NCBI GenBank assembly: GCA_024278135.1
Contig: JAJRTU010000022.1
Span: 1-44,692, forward strand
Length of the DNA: 44,692 nucleotides
Source: Gammaproteobacteria bacterium
GTDB taxonomy: Bacteria > Pseudomonadota > Gammaproteobacteria > Eutrophobiales > Eutrophobiaceae
Direction: 5' to 3'
Positions 25,007-34,190 of the stretch are shown piece after piece (position 1 is the stretch's first letter; the number at the start of each line of letters is the position of its first letter). The notes under the pieces are model-generated. The model saw only the letters and a program-made list of their open reading frames with translations. It was not told the origin of the DNA and did no database searches. Made by a program: the position numbers and the translations under genes.

Positions 25007-25978
25007 TCATAATTCCACCGGACCGGAGACCGGTTGTCTTTCCGGGATATGCTGCAACATGTCCTTGCCCTGTTGCAGTAAAAAATCCAGAAAGGTGCGG
25101 CTTACCAGTGGCAGTTTTTTACCTTTCAGGTGTACCGCATACCAGCGGTAGAATAACGGGAAGCCTTTCACATCCAGTATGGATATATGGTTGCCGGCAA
25201 GTTCCAGCCGCAGGTTGTGCCGCGATAAAACCGAGATCCCCAACCCGGCCATAACGGCCTGTTTAATGGCTTCGCTGCTGCCAAGTTCCATGTAGGGTTG
25301 AATAGTAAGATCCTGTTCATCGAACAGACGGTCCACGGCCAGGCGCGTTCCAGACCCGGCTTCACGCACCAGGAAACGCTCTTTGCTCAACTGCTGTAGT
25401 GAAATCGATGTGCATTTCGTGAGCGGGTGGCGGGTGCTTGCCACAACCACTAACTCGTTATCCACAAACGGGTGCGCTTCTACATCAAGTCCAACGGGAA
25501 CCTGCCCCATTATCAACAAATCATCCTCGTTGGATTTCAGGCGTTCGAGCACCCGGGAACGGTTGGTCACTTTCAGTATGGGCCTCACCTCGGGGTGCTG
25601 TTCGATAAAAACGCCCAGCAAGTGGGGCATGAAATACTTGGCGGTAGTGATGACAGCAATGCGCAACGGCCCTTTGACCACGCCCTCAAGCGCAGCTGCT
25701 GATTCGCCCAGTGACACCATGCTGCCAAGGATATTCCGGGCCGAGGCATAGACTTCGTCACCGACTGCTGTGGTGTGGAAATGATTACCCACCTTCTCAA
25801 GCAGGGGGTGGCCAATGGTCTCGCTGAGTTTTTTAACCTGCATGGAAACAGTGGGTTGGCTCAGATGTAGTGCCTCAGCCGCCCGGGTATAGCCATTGAG
25901 ACGAACCACGGCTTCGAAGATCTGCAACTGGCGCAGGGTGACATGGCGGATAAGGTTTTCAGCGGTTGAATAAGCCAT
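25007..25978 (-). CDS. cbbR: LysR-type regulator of the Calvin-cycle operon, CbbR
   Basis: A 323-residue LysR protein. N-terminal winged HTH: HVTLRQLQIFEAVVRLNGYT, RAAEALHLSQPTVSMQVKKL, SETIGHPLLEKVG. The effector domain follows (LRIAVITTAKYFMPHLLGVF onward), with the LMGQVPVGLDVEAHPF segment common in CbbR proteins. CbbR activates cbb transcription in response to metabolites such as RuBP or NADPH. It diverges from cbbL across 123 bp, the classical arrangement, and the shared region holds a LysR-type dyad. No anomaly seen. Confidence 0.93.
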   Translation of the reverse strand: MAYSTAENLIRHVTLRQLQIFEAVVRLNGYTRAAEALHLSQPTVSMQVKKLSETIGHPLLEKVGNHFHTTAVGDEVYASARNILGSMVSLGESAAALEGVVKGPLRIAVITTAKYFMPHLLGVFIEQHPEVRPILKVTNRSRVLERLKSNEDDLLIMGQVPVGLDVEAHPFVDNELVVVASTRHPLTKCTSISLQQLSKERFLVREAGSGTRLAVDRLFDEQDLTIQPYMELGSSEAIKQAVMAGLGISVLSRHNLRLELAGNHISILDVKGFPLFYRWYAVHLKGKKLPLVSRTFLDFLLQQGKDMLQHIPERQPVSGPVEL

Positions 25979-26101
25979 AGATGATTATCTATACTAAAAA
26001 TAGAAACTATTGATTTCAATTTATACATGCGTACCAGAATAATGTCCACCACGCGGTTGCTGCCGCGCCATAACTCATTCACTGGATCACTGGAGAACGC
26101 A
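25979..26101. promoter_or_regulatory. cbbR-cbbL divergent promoter region with LysR-type box
   Basis: TCTAT (25988-25992), 7 bp, ATAGA (26000-26004) is a dyad of the T-N11-A type bound by LysR regulators. A second symmetrical element, ATTGA-TT-TCAAT, follows at 26009-26020. Both are on the cbbR-proximal side, as expected for a CbbR recognition and activation pair. A GGAG lies 6 bases before the cbbL ATG. Confidence 0.6.
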
Positions 26102-27520
26102 ATGGCTAAAACCTATGACGCGGGCGTAAAAGAATACCGCGAAACTTACTGGATGCCGGATTACACCCCGAAAGATACGGATATTCTGGCGTGTTTCAAG
26201 GTGACACCGCAAGATGGCGTGCCGCGCGAGGAAGTTGCCGCAGCGGTTGCGGCGGAATCCTCAACGGGTACCTGGACCACGGTGTGGACCGATCTGCTGA
26301 CCGACCTGGACTACTACAAGGGTCGTGCCTACGCGATTGAAGACGTGCCGGGTGATGATACCTGCTTCTACGCCTTTATCGCCTACCCGATTGACCTGTT
26401 CGAGGAAGGCTCGGTTGTCAACGTAATGACCTCGCTGGTCGGCAACGTGTTCGGGTTCAAGGCATTGCGTGCCTTGCGTCTGGAAGATATCCGCTTCCCG
26501 ATCGCCTATGTGATGACCTGTAATGGTCCGCCCCAGGGTATTCAGATGGAACGCGATATTCTGAATAAATACGGTCGTCCCCTGCTGGGTTGTACCATCA
26601 AGCCAAAACTGGGCCTTTCGGCCAAGAACTACGGTCGCGCCTGTTATGAAGGGCTGCGTGGTGGTCTCGACTTCACCAAGGACGATGAGAATGTAAACTC
26701 ACAGCCGTTCATGCGCTGGAGGGCCCGCTTTGATTTCGTGATGGAAGCGATTCACAAGGCCGATGCTGAAACCGGTGAGCGTAAAGGTCACTATCTCAAC
26801 GTGACTGCACCGACCTCTGATGAAATGATGAAACGTGCCGAGTATGCCAAGGAAATCGGTGCCCCGATCATCATGCATGACTACATTACCGGTGGCTGGT
26901 CAGCGAACACCCAGTTGGCGCAATGGTGTCAGGATAACGGTATGTTGCTGCATATCCATCGTGCCATGCACGCGGTGCTTGATCGCAACCCGCACCACGG
27001 TATTCACTTCCGCGTATTGACCAAGATCCTGCGCCTGTCCGGTGGTGACCACCTGCATTCCGGTACCGTTGTCGGCAAGCTGGAAGGTGATCGCGACGCT
27101 ACATTGGGCTGGATTGATATCATGCGCGATTCCTATATCAAGGAAGATCGTTCACGCGGTATCTTCTTTGACCAGGACTGGGGCGCGATGCCCGGTGTAC
27201 TCCCGGTAGCTTCCGGTGGTATTCATGTATGGCACATGCCTGCACTGGTTAATATCTTTGGCGATGATTCCGTATTGCAGTTTGGTGGCGGTACGCTGGG
27301 TCACCCCTGGGGTAATGCAGCAGGTGCAGCGGCGAACCGTGTCGCTGTTGAAGCTTGTGTGGAAGCACGCAACATGGGTCGTGAGCTTGAGAAAGAAGGC
27401 AAGGATATCCTGACCGCAGCAGCCAAACACAGTCCTGAACTGGCGGCAGCGATGGAAACCTGGAAAGAGATCAAGTTCGAATTCGATACGGTTGACAAGC
27501 TCGACGTTTCACACAAGTAA
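26102..27520 (+). CDS. cbbL: RuBisCO large subunit, form IA
   Basis: A 472-residue large subunit that fixes CO2 onto ribulose-1,5-bisphosphate. Key residues are in place: the catalytic Lys in [18 protein letters not shown], the carbamylated Lys and metal ligands in [37 protein letters not shown], the loop-6 stretch [13 protein letters not shown], and [10 protein letters not shown]. Start [17 protein letters not shown] at 26102 is fixed by GGAGAACGCA upstream and family length. The sequence type and the downstream cbbQ and cbbO point to the non-carboxysomal form IA (IAq). No carboxysome shell genes appear in the window. Confidence 0.98.
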   Translation: MAKTYDAGVKEYRETYWMPDYTPKDTDILACFKVTPQDGVPREEVAAAVAAESSTGTWTTVWTDLLTDLDYYKGRAYAIEDVPGDDTCFYAFIAYPIDLFEEGSVVNVMTSLVGNVFGFKALRALRLEDIRFPIAYVMTCNGPPQGIQMERDILNKYGRPLLGCTIKPKLGLSAKNYGRACYEGLRGGLDFTKDDENVNSQPFMRWRARFDFVMEAIHKADAETGERKGHYLNVTAPTSDEMMKRAEYAKEIGAPIIMHDYITGGWSANTQLAQWCQDNGMLLHIHRAMHAVLDRNPHHGIHFRVLTKILRLSGGDHLHSGTVVGKLEGDRDATLGWIDIMRDSYIKEDRSRGIFFDQDWGAMPGVLPVASGGIHVWHMPALVNIFGDDSVLQFGGGTLGHPWGNAAGAAANRVAVEACVEARNMGRELEKEGKDILTAAAKHSPELAAAMETWKEIKFEFDTVDKLDVSHK

Positions 27521-27558
27521 TTGAAACGATACCTGTACACAAATTTAGGAGCAGTAAC

Positions 27559-27906
27559 ATGCAAGATTATCAATCAAGCCTGAGTGAAGCCTCAAGCCGT
27601 AAATTCGAGACTTTCTCATACCTGCCGGCTTTTACCCCCGAGCAGATCCGTTCTCAAATCGAGTTCATTGTCAGCAAGGGCTGGAACCCGGGTATTGAGC
27701 ATACCGAGCCGGAAAACGCCAACGGCCATTACTGGTATATGTGGAAGTTGCCGATGTTTGGCGAAACTGATGTCGATGCCATCCTCAAGGAAGTCGAGGC
27801 CTGTCATACAGCGCACCCGGACAATCACGTCCGTTTGCTGGGCTTTGACAACTTTGCCCAGTCCGCCGGTGCATCAATGGTTATCTACCGCGGCAAAACT
27901 GTTTAA
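27559..27906 (+). CDS. cbbS: RuBisCO small subunit, form IA
   Basis: A 115-residue small subunit completing the L8S8 holoenzyme. Visible: [55 protein letters not shown] and the end [20 protein letters not shown]. An AGGAG lies at proper distance from the ATG. It is 38 bp after cbbL. It lacks the longer N-terminal features used by carboxysomal forms, consistent with a free cytosolic enzyme. Confidence 0.97.
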   Translation: MQDYQSSLSEASSRKFETFSYLPAFTPEQIRSQIEFIVSKGWNPGIEHTEPENANGHYWYMWKLPMFGETDVDAILKEVEACHTAHPDNHVRLLGFDNFAQSAGASMVIYRGKTV

Positions 27907-27923
27907 GCCGTTAAATGCTAGTA

Positions 27924-27959
27924 AATACCCTGGTCACAGTTACCAGTGACCAGGGTATT
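27924..27959 (+). terminator. 14-bp perfect hairpin between cbbLS and the activase genes
   Basis: AATACCCTGGTCAC (27924-27937) pairs fully with GTGACCAGGGTATT (27946-27959) around an 8-nt loop. No T-run follows, so it is more likely a partial terminator or an mRNA-stabilising 3' end for cbbLS than a complete intrinsic terminator. Confidence 0.8.
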
Positions 27960-27974
27960 CAGGTGGGTAGAAGT

Positions 27975-28286
27975 ATGAGTAAACCAGATCGGTATGTCGG
28001 GCTTGATAACGATATCAACGGCGGCATGACCATCATTGGAAAAATTATCAGAGACGCCTGGGTGTTCGAGGTAATCCCCGAAACAGAAACCTGTGAAGGC
28101 TGGAACCTGGGCGGGATTGATGCTTTGTTACAAAAGGTAAATGCCGAGTGGGATAAATATGGCTGCATGGTCAGTCAATTACCTGAGCCCCTGGCAAAAC
28201 GTCATCGTGAGATTCATGCCCGGGCAATACAGACGGCAAAGGCGGCCGGATGGTCAGGCGAGCATGAAACAGGGGATGAAGAATAG
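27975..28286 (+). CDS. Small conserved-looking protein of the cbb operon, function unknown
   Basis: 103 residues from the ATG at 27975: MSKPDRYVGLDNDINGGMTI, IGKIIRDAWVFEVIPETETC, then EGWNLGGIDALLQKVNAEWD and a helical tail KRHREIHARAIQTAKAAGWS. Soluble, no signal or membrane segment. The frame is open to an ATG at 27915, but that would translate the hairpin and has no ribosome site. It lies 15-20 bp before cbbQ in the same direction, so a role in RuBisCO expression or activation is likely but unproven. I do not recognise the family. Confidence 0.7.
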   Translation: MSKPDRYVGLDNDINGGMTIIGKIIRDAWVFEVIPETETCEGWNLGGIDALLQKVNAEWDKYGCMVSQLPEPLAKRHREIHARAIQTAKAAGWSGEHETGDEE

Positions 28287-28306
28287 AATATTTTCGAAGG
28301 TTGCGA

Positions 28307-29134
28307 ATGGGTATGATTATGTCTGATTCAACAGTAGATGCAACGCAGTACCTTATTAAAAACGAGCCGTATTATGAAGCCGTAGGCAAAGAAATAGAGT
28401 TCTATGAGGCGGCTTATAACGTACGCATGCCGATGATGTTGAAAGGTCCGACCGGCTGTGGCAAGTCCCGTTTCGTGGAATACATGGCGTGGAAGCTGGG
28501 CAGACCCCTGATTACCGTAGCCTGTAATGAAGACATGACAGCCTCTGACCTGGTCGGGCGTTTTCTGCTCGACAAGGACGGAACCAAATGGCAGGACGGC
28601 CCTTTAACAACAGCCGCGCGCATCGGCGCTATCTGCTACCTGGATGAAGTGGTTGAAGCACGCCAGGACACCACGGTTGTTATTCACCCGCTCACCGACC
28701 ATCGGCGTTCCCTGCCGCTGGACAAGAAGGGTGAATTGATCGAGGCGCACGCTGATTTCCAGCTGGTTATTTCCTATAACCCCGGCTACCAGAGTTTGAT
28801 GAAAGACCTCAAGCAGTCCACCAAGCAACGCTTTGGCGGGCTGGATTTTGACTATCCTGATGCTGAACTCGAAGTGGCGATTGTGACCAGGGAATCCGGG
28901 GTTGATAAGGAAACCGCGGAAAAACTGGTACAAATCGCGCACCGTGCACGTAACCTCAAGGGGCACGGTCTCGATGAGGGTATCTCGACGCGCCTGCTGG
29001 TCTATGCAGGGCAGTTAATCAGCAAGGGTGTCGAAGCCGAGGCGGCTTGCAGCATAACCATGGTGACGCCGTTGACGGACGATCCTGATATGCGCGATAC
29101 CCTGAATGCTGCGGTTCAGACGTTTCTGGGTTGA
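28307..29134 (+). CDS. cbbQ: CbbQ, MoxR-type AAA+ RuBisCO activase subunit
   Basis: About 275 residues. Walker A GPTGCGKSRFVEY, Walker B ICYLDEVVEAR, sensor-1 FQLVISYNPGYQS, and the arginine finger region KQSTKQRFGGLDF are present, as in CbbQ/NirQ/NorQ ATPases. CbbQ hexamers with CbbO remodel inhibited RuBisCO to remove dead-end sugar phosphates. Three nearby ATGs (28307, 28313, 28319) can start it; AAGG spacing favours 28307. It is followed by cbbO after 21 bp. Confidence 0.95.
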   Translation: MGMIMSDSTVDATQYLIKNEPYYEAVGKEIEFYEAAYNVRMPMMLKGPTGCGKSRFVEYMAWKLGRPLITVACNEDMTASDLVGRFLLDKDGTKWQDGPLTTAARIGAICYLDEVVEARQDTTVVIHPLTDHRRSLPLDKKGELIEAHADFQLVISYNPGYQSLMKDLKQSTKQRFGGLDFDYPDAELEVAIVTRESGVDKETAEKLVQIAHRARNLKGHGLDEGISTRLLVYAGQLISKGVEAEAACSITMVTPLTDDPDMRDTLNAAVQTFLG

Positions 29135-29155
29135 TTCAACTTACGGTGCGCAGTG

Positions 29156-31501
29156 ATGTCGTCTATCAAACTTGAGGATTATTCGGAATTTCTGGAGCAG
29201 GCTGTTCCGGAAGTCAAAGATGTTCTTGATAGCACCTTTCATGATGCCGCACGTATCATGTCTCCGGCGGGTCTGAGTGATTACCTGGATGGAGCGAAGG
29301 CACTGAGTAACCTGGGTCGTGGTCACGACCTGGTGATTACGTACATCCAGGAAATGCCACTGGTTGCAAAGGAATGTGGTGAAGACATCATTCCGGACTG
29401 CATCAGTGCCGCCATGAAAGTCTCGTCCATGACCTCGGGCGAGGTTATTACGCTGCTGTTTTCCAGTTTACCGACTGTGTCCAGGCACCTCGGTGATGCA
29501 CAGCTGGTGCGCGGCTATCTCACCCTGATTCATCAGCTGGCATCAACCGCTGCGCGCGGGTTGCGCCCGATGCTGACACATATTGATGAACTGCTGTCGA
29601 AGTTGACATTAAGCGGTTTGCGTCGCTGGGCAAACTTTGGTGCCCAGGCGTATCGCCGTGACTTTAATAACCTGACCTCCTATTTCAACCTGGAATCCGC
29701 AGACAGTCGCGCCATGCTCGAAAAGGAGCGTCGCGGCGTGCTGTTTGTCAAAATCCAGCGCAAACTGAATTTCTACCTGCGTGCCCTGTGGGGGCGTGAT
29801 TTTTTCCTGCGACCCACGGGTGCGGATTACACTGATTTCCGGCCGTATATTGAAGATCGCATACTGTATGTGCCGGATGCGCTGGACGATATCGCCGGTA
29901 TCGCCGGGCTGGAAGTGTACCGTGCCACGGTGGCGCATATGGCCTCACATATGGTTTATAGCCGCTCTTCGGTGTCTGCCGAGCAACTCAGCCCGGCACA
30001 GATGTTTTTTGTCGGTCTGCTGGAGGACGCACGGGTTGAATACAAGGCCGTTAGCAGTTTCCCGGGGCTGAAAAAGCTGTGGAAGTCGCTGATGCTGGTT
30101 GAGTATGACGCGCCGGTCGAGCATGAGACAGTTCCGGTGCTTGAAAAGCTGGCATTGCAACTGCTCGATAGCAGCGTTAAAGGCGACGACGAACAACTCA
30201 ACCGGTTTGTCGAAAAGTTTCATGCGGAAATTGAAGCCAACCAGGATGACAATCACGCTTCCTGGTTGATGGGTATTGAGTTATACAACCTGTTCGCGGG
30301 TCGTAAAGCAGTACCCAGCCTGCGTATCCTGGAACGCTATCGCATACCTTACCGGGATGACAACCGTATTATCTGGCATTTTGAAGACGTCAACTGGGAT
30401 GCCGGTTTTGAATATATCCCGGCCAGCCAGCGCCAGGTGCGCCGACAGGTCAGCCCGCTGATGATGGCGCACGAAGTGGATTGTGAACTGGCCGGTGATG
30501 ATGCGCAGGAAATCTGGACCTGCTCTGACCTGATGCGGTTTTATGAAGATGACCTGACTGATAACGCCCACAGTTTCAATGAAGCCTGGGGCAAGGAGCC
30601 GGTTTCCGATCCCTACCATTACCAGGAATGGGACTACCAGATCCAGTTACATCGCCCGGACTGGGTCACTGTCTACGAGCGCCGGATGCCGAAAGGCGAT
30701 CCGCAGGATATTGATAATATTCTCACTGAATACAAACCGATTGCGCATCGCATCCGGCAGATTATCGACCTGCTGACGCCGGCCGGTGTGCAACGCCAGC
30801 GTGGTATGGAAGATGGTGATGAAATTGATATCAATGCCGCAGTTGATGCCATGATTGCACTGCGCATGGGTGAGCAGCCGAATCCCCGCATTACCATGCG
30901 CAATGTGCTGAAAACACGTGACCTGGCGGTTGTTGTATTACTGGATTTGTCCGAATCAACCAACGAACAGGTTGGCGACTCGGATAAAACCATCCTGCAG
31001 CTGACCCGTGAAGCTGCCACGCTTGTGGCAACGGCTATTAATGGTATTGGTGATCCTTTCGCCCTGCATGGTTTTGCCTCTGACGGGCGTCACGATGTGC
31101 AGTACTACCGGTTTAAAGACTTTAATCAACACTTTGATGATGAAGCGAAAGCGCGCCTGGCCGGCATGAAAGGTGGCCTGTCCACCCGCATGGGTTCCGC
31201 ATTGCGCCATGCAGGACAGCACCTGTTGAAGCAGCAGGAGAGGCGCAAGCTCATCCTGCTGGTCACCGATGGTGAGCCTGCGGATATCGATGAAGCCGAT
31301 CCGCAGCACCTGCGGCACGATACCAAAAAGGCAGTAGAAGAATTGTATTCAACCGGTGTGCTCACGTATTGCCTGACGCTTGATCCGCATGCTGACAACT
31401 ACGTCAAGCGTATTTTCGGTTAAAACAATTACACCGTTATCGAGCACGTTGATCGCCTGCCGGAGCAGTTGCCATTATTGTTTGCCAGCCTTACCGGCTG
31501 A
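29156..31501 (+). CDS. cbbO: CbbO, VWA-domain RuBisCO activase adaptor, with an in-frame TAA before its C-terminal tail
   Basis: The open frame ends at a TAA (31421-31423) after 755 residues. A C-terminal VWA domain carries the MIDAS motif LLDLSESTN, with FASDGRHD and LVTDGEPADID; this domain lets CbbO grip RuBisCO while CbbQ pulls. The N-terminal 500 residues are the helical CbbQ-binding part. After VKRIFG-TAA the same frame goes on with NNYTVIEHVDRLPEQLPLLF and ASLTG to a TGA at 31501. The pattern .YTV..H..RLPE.LP.L is how family members normally end, so the stop is a nonsense codon removing 25 residues. The loss trims the last strand or helix of the VWA fold and could weaken it. Start at 29156 (ATG) or 29153 (GTG). 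Confidence 0.92.
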
Positions 31502-31508
31502 TTGAATT

Positions 31509-31904
31509 ATGGTCACGCGCATTAACGATATGCCGGTTTATGCAGCGCAAACAGAACAGGTGGACGCAGCGCTGTATAACCTGTGGCGACGCGCGCGCCT
31601 GCATCTGGAAATGCCGCTGCGCATCGAGTTGCCGGGGCTGAAACAGTTGCTGCTGATACTCGAGGAGGACAGCTGGGTGGTGGTCGACCAGTGTCAGTAT
31701 GATTTACCTGTACTGGCCTGGATGGGTTTCCAGGAGAGCGGCCGTACCACGCTGCACATGCCGGTGACCTGCACCATGAACTACTACCATTACATGGCCG
31801 GCCATATACGGGAAAAGGTACTGGTCCGTATGGGCGAAGCACTGGAAATACAGTTAAGTGATGCAGCACCGACCGCCGGAAAACACCGGCCGTCGCAATT
31901 ATAA
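31509..31904 (+). CDS. Small protein of the cbb operon, function unknown
   Basis: 131 residues: MVTRINDMPVYAAQTEQVDA, then ALYNLWRRARLHLEMPLRIE and EEDSWVVVDQCQYDLPVLAW, ending with a polar tail. Soluble alpha/beta look, no known motif. It lies 7 bp past the ancestral cbbO stop and 11 bp before the aldolase gene, so it is certainly in the operon. Its distance from the actual TAA of cbbO is 85 bp; if ribosomes stop there, translation coupling to this gene would be lost. Confidence 0.7.
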   Translation: MVTRINDMPVYAAQTEQVDAALYNLWRRARLHLEMPLRIELPGLKQLLLILEEDSWVVVDQCQYDLPVLAWMGFQESGRTTLHMPVTCTMNYYHYMAGHIREKVLVRMGEALEIQLSDAAPTAGKHRPSQL

Positions 31905-31915
31905 GGTAACTTACG

Positions 31916-33145
31916 ATGCCACTCGTTGACATGAAAGATATGCTCCAGCACGCCTATGACCACGGTTATGCAGTAGGTGCCTTGGACCTGGTGAGCCTGG
32001 AGTTTCTCGAAGGGATTCTGGCGGCAGCGGAGCGCGCCCGCGCGCCGGTGATCCTGAGCCTGGCGGAATCTCATTTTGAATACTTCGATTTTGAACTGAT
32101 GCTGCCGGCGGTGGAGGCGGCCGCAAAACGGGCTTCAGTGCCGGTCGCCATTCACCTGGATCACGGTGCCAGCATCGAGTCGGCAGTGCGCGCCATAAAA
32201 TCCGGGTGCAATGGGGTGATGGTGGATGCCTCTCATACCGATTTCGGTGAGAATGTCCGGGTGACAAAGCGGGTTGTCGAGACAGCCCACGCCTGCGGAA
32301 TGCCGGTGGAAGGTGAGCTGGGCTATGTGCCGGGTGTCGAAGGTGAGGATGCCGAACGTCATCCGGGCGAAGTGGCTTATACCACGCTGGCAGAAGCAAA
32401 AGCCTATGTGGAACGCACCGGGGTGGATTTTCTTGCTGTTTCCATCGGCACTGTACACGGACATATGAAAGGCAAACCCAAGCTGGATTATCAGCGCCTG
32501 AAACAGATCAACGAAGCACTGGCTATCCCGCTGGTGATCCATGGTGGCAGCGGGCTTTCCGATGACCAGTTTCGGCGGCTGATCACCAACGGTGTGGCCA
32601 AGATTAATTATTTCACCGCCCTGGCGGATGTGGCCGGTACCTGCATAAGGGCTAATGCCAGGGCTGATCGGACCAGCAGCTACACGGGTTTGATGAAAAA
32701 TGTTCAGGAGGCCATCAGCGCCGAGGTCGAAAGCAGGATGCGCCTGTGGGGTTCCGCCGGCAGGGCCGCCGAGGTACTGACGCGCTGCCGCTCGTGGATG
32801 CCGGTAGAACACCTGATCATCTACAACGTTGAAGATGCCGATGAAACCCGCGTCGAAATAATGATGGCCGAAGGCCGCAGGGTGCTCGGTGGTATTCCCG
32901 GCGTGCGCGAGGTGGTGACCGGCAAGGCTGTCCAGCAGGATGCAAAATACCGCTACACCTGGCTGGTGCGCTTCTGTCACCCGGCAGTTATCGATAACTA
33001 TCGCCGGCACCCGGATCATGTTGCCTTTGCTGACAGGATGTTCCGGCCGCTGGCCGGTGAACGCATCAGTATTGATTTCCAGACAGTGGAAACGATTTTT
33101 TCAGTCCGGAGCCACCACGATATGGCGGGGGGAGAAAGACGGTGA
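31916..33145 (+). CDS. cbbA: Class II fructose-bisphosphate aldolase fused to a C-terminal Dabb domain
   Basis: Residues 1 to about 290 are a class II, zinc-dependent aldolase: catalytic D82 and zinc H83 in HLDHGASIE, E132/E134 in PVEGELG, zinc ligands H181 (GTVHG) and H209 (VIHGGSG). It makes fructose-1,6- or sedoheptulose-1,7-bisphosphate in the Calvin cycle. Residues about 296-400 (PVEHLIIYNVEDADETRVEI then MMAEGRRVLGGIPGVREVVT, HPAVIDNYRRHPDHVAFADR) are a stress-responsive alpha/beta-barrel (Dabb) domain, a ferredoxin-like dimer fold. The usual class II enzyme ends before this. The fusion may alter oligomerisation. Last gene of the cbb operon. Confidence 0.9.
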   Translation: MPLVDMKDMLQHAYDHGYAVGALDLVSLEFLEGILAAAERARAPVILSLAESHFEYFDFELMLPAVEAAAKRASVPVAIHLDHGASIESAVRAIKSGCNGVMVDASHTDFGENVRVTKRVVETAHACGMPVEGELGYVPGVEGEDAERHPGEVAYTTLAEAKAYVERTGVDFLAVSIGTVHGHMKGKPKLDYQRLKQINEALAIPLVIHGGSGLSDDQFRRLITNGVAKINYFTALADVAGTCIRANARADRTSSYTGLMKNVQEAISAEVESRMRLWGSAGRAAEVLTRCRSWMPVEHLIIYNVEDADETRVEIMMAEGRRVLGGIPGVREVVTGKAVQQDAKYRYTWLVRFCHPAVIDNYRRHPDHVAFADRMFRPLAGERISIDFQTVETIFSVRSHHDMAGGERR

Positions 33146-33152
33146 TGTCTTG

Positions 33153-33169
33153 CCCGGCAGGTTACCGGG
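33153..33169. terminator. Short GC hairpin between convergent genes
   Basis: CCCGG (33153-33157) pairs with CCGGG (33165-33169) over a 7-nt loop, in the 16-bp space where the aldolase and the minus-strand dehydrogenase-like gene meet. It overlaps the end of the latter. No T-run. Confidence 0.3.
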
Positions 33170-34187
33170 TAAGCGGCGGGACCTTGTAGGTTTCCAGTAC
33201 CTTGATGTAGTTAGCCCGCTCAAAGGCGCCTGGATCAGAGATAAGCTGCTGACTCATAAGCCCCTTCATCTGGTGGATCGAACTATATCCTTTCTGCTGC
33301 ATCCACTGCTGGAGGCCGTCAACCAGTGTCGTCAGGTGTTCGACGCCATGCTGAAGCAGTGCAGACGTGGTCATGGTGACATCTGCCCCGGCAAGGATGC
33401 ACTTAACAACTTCCGTCGCGCTGTGAACGCCGTGCGATGCTGCCATTGATACCTTGATTTTTCCATGCAGCAGGGAGAGCCACAGCAGGGGCAGACGAAT
33501 CTCCGCAGATGTGCTGAGATCGACCTTCGGAATGACCTGCAAGTGTTCCAGGTCGAAGTCAGGCTGGTAAAACCGGTTGAACAGTACCAGCGCATCGGCG
33601 CCGGCCTCGGAAAACTGCTGTGCCATATTCCCGGGTGAACTGAAATAGGGGCTCATTTTGAGTGCGACCGGAATCGATACGGCATTTTTGACTGCCTTGA
33701 TGACATCCAGGTAAAGTTCTTCAACGGCTCTGCCGGACAGGGAAACCTGGGCCGGGATATAGTAGACATTTAACTCAATCCCGCTGGCGCCGGCCTCCTG
33801 CATCATTTTGGCGATATCGATCCAGCCCCTGTTTGTGACGCCATTGATGCTGGCGATAACAGGGATGGCGGCGCGTTCTGAAGCCAGACGCAGGGTTTCC
33901 AGGTAGCTGTCCGGGTCGAGATGATAATCATCATGCTCCGGAAAGTAGCTCAATGATTCGGCAAAACCGTCCTCACCCGAGCCCATGATACGTTGCATGG
34001 TTTCGGTCTGATGCTGGACCTGTTCTTCAAACAGCGACAACATGACAACAGCGGCAGCGCCGGCATCTTCCATGCGTAATATGCCATCCACTGTTGCCGA
34101 TAAGGGTGAGGGGGAAGCCACTACCGGATGCTTCAGCGCCAGCCCCATATAGGTAGTTCCCAGATCTATGTTCATAGTATTGCCCAT
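33162..34187 (-). CDS. Dihydroorotate dehydrogenase-like flavoprotein
   Basis: About 341 residues with the TIM-barrel layout of dihydroorotate dehydrogenases: TTYMGLALKHPVVASPSPLS, IPVIASINGVTNRGWIDIAK, ASGIELNVYYIP, IPVALKMSPYFSS, GADALVLFNRFYQPDFDLEH, and FMN-phosphate loop region SHGVHSATEVVKCILAGADV. The substitution pattern is that of the 'dihydroorotate dehydrogenase-like' group found beside pyruvate:ferredoxin oxidoreductase genes in many bacteria; pyrimidine synthesis is not assured. The ATG at 34187 has AGGGA at 7 bases. It lies 3 bp after the hybrid kinase stop, so it belongs to the substrate-binding protein/kinase operon. Confidence 0.85.
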   Translation of the reverse strand: MGNTMNIDLGTTYMGLALKHPVVASPSPLSATVDGILRMEDAGAAAVVMLSLFEEQVQHQTETMQRIMGSGEDGFAESLSYFPEHDDYHLDPDSYLETLRLASERAAIPVIASINGVTNRGWIDIAKMMQEAGASGIELNVYYIPAQVSLSGRAVEELYLDVIKAVKNAVSIPVALKMSPYFSSPGNMAQQFSEAGADALVLFNRFYQPDFDLEHLQVIPKVDLSTSAEIRLPLLWLSLLHGKIKVSMAASHGVHSATEVVKCILAGADVTMTTSALLQHGVEHLTTLVDGLQQWMQQKGYSSIHQMKGLMSQQLISDPGAFERANYIKVLETYKVPPLTR

Positions 34188-34190
34188 CAA

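Noticed and set aside
577-31423. TAA reassigned to an amino acid
   Set aside because: TAA also ends cbbL, cbbS, the HTH regulator, the hybrid kinase and the amylase gene at proper lengths, so general recoding does not hold.
32135-33019. Minus-strand open frame of 294 codons
   Set aside because: Antisense to the aldolase-Dabb gene, no family resemblance and no ribosome site.
26102-33145. Carboxysome operon
   Set aside because: No csoS2, shell or carbonic anhydrase genes; cbbQ and cbbO follow cbbS instead.
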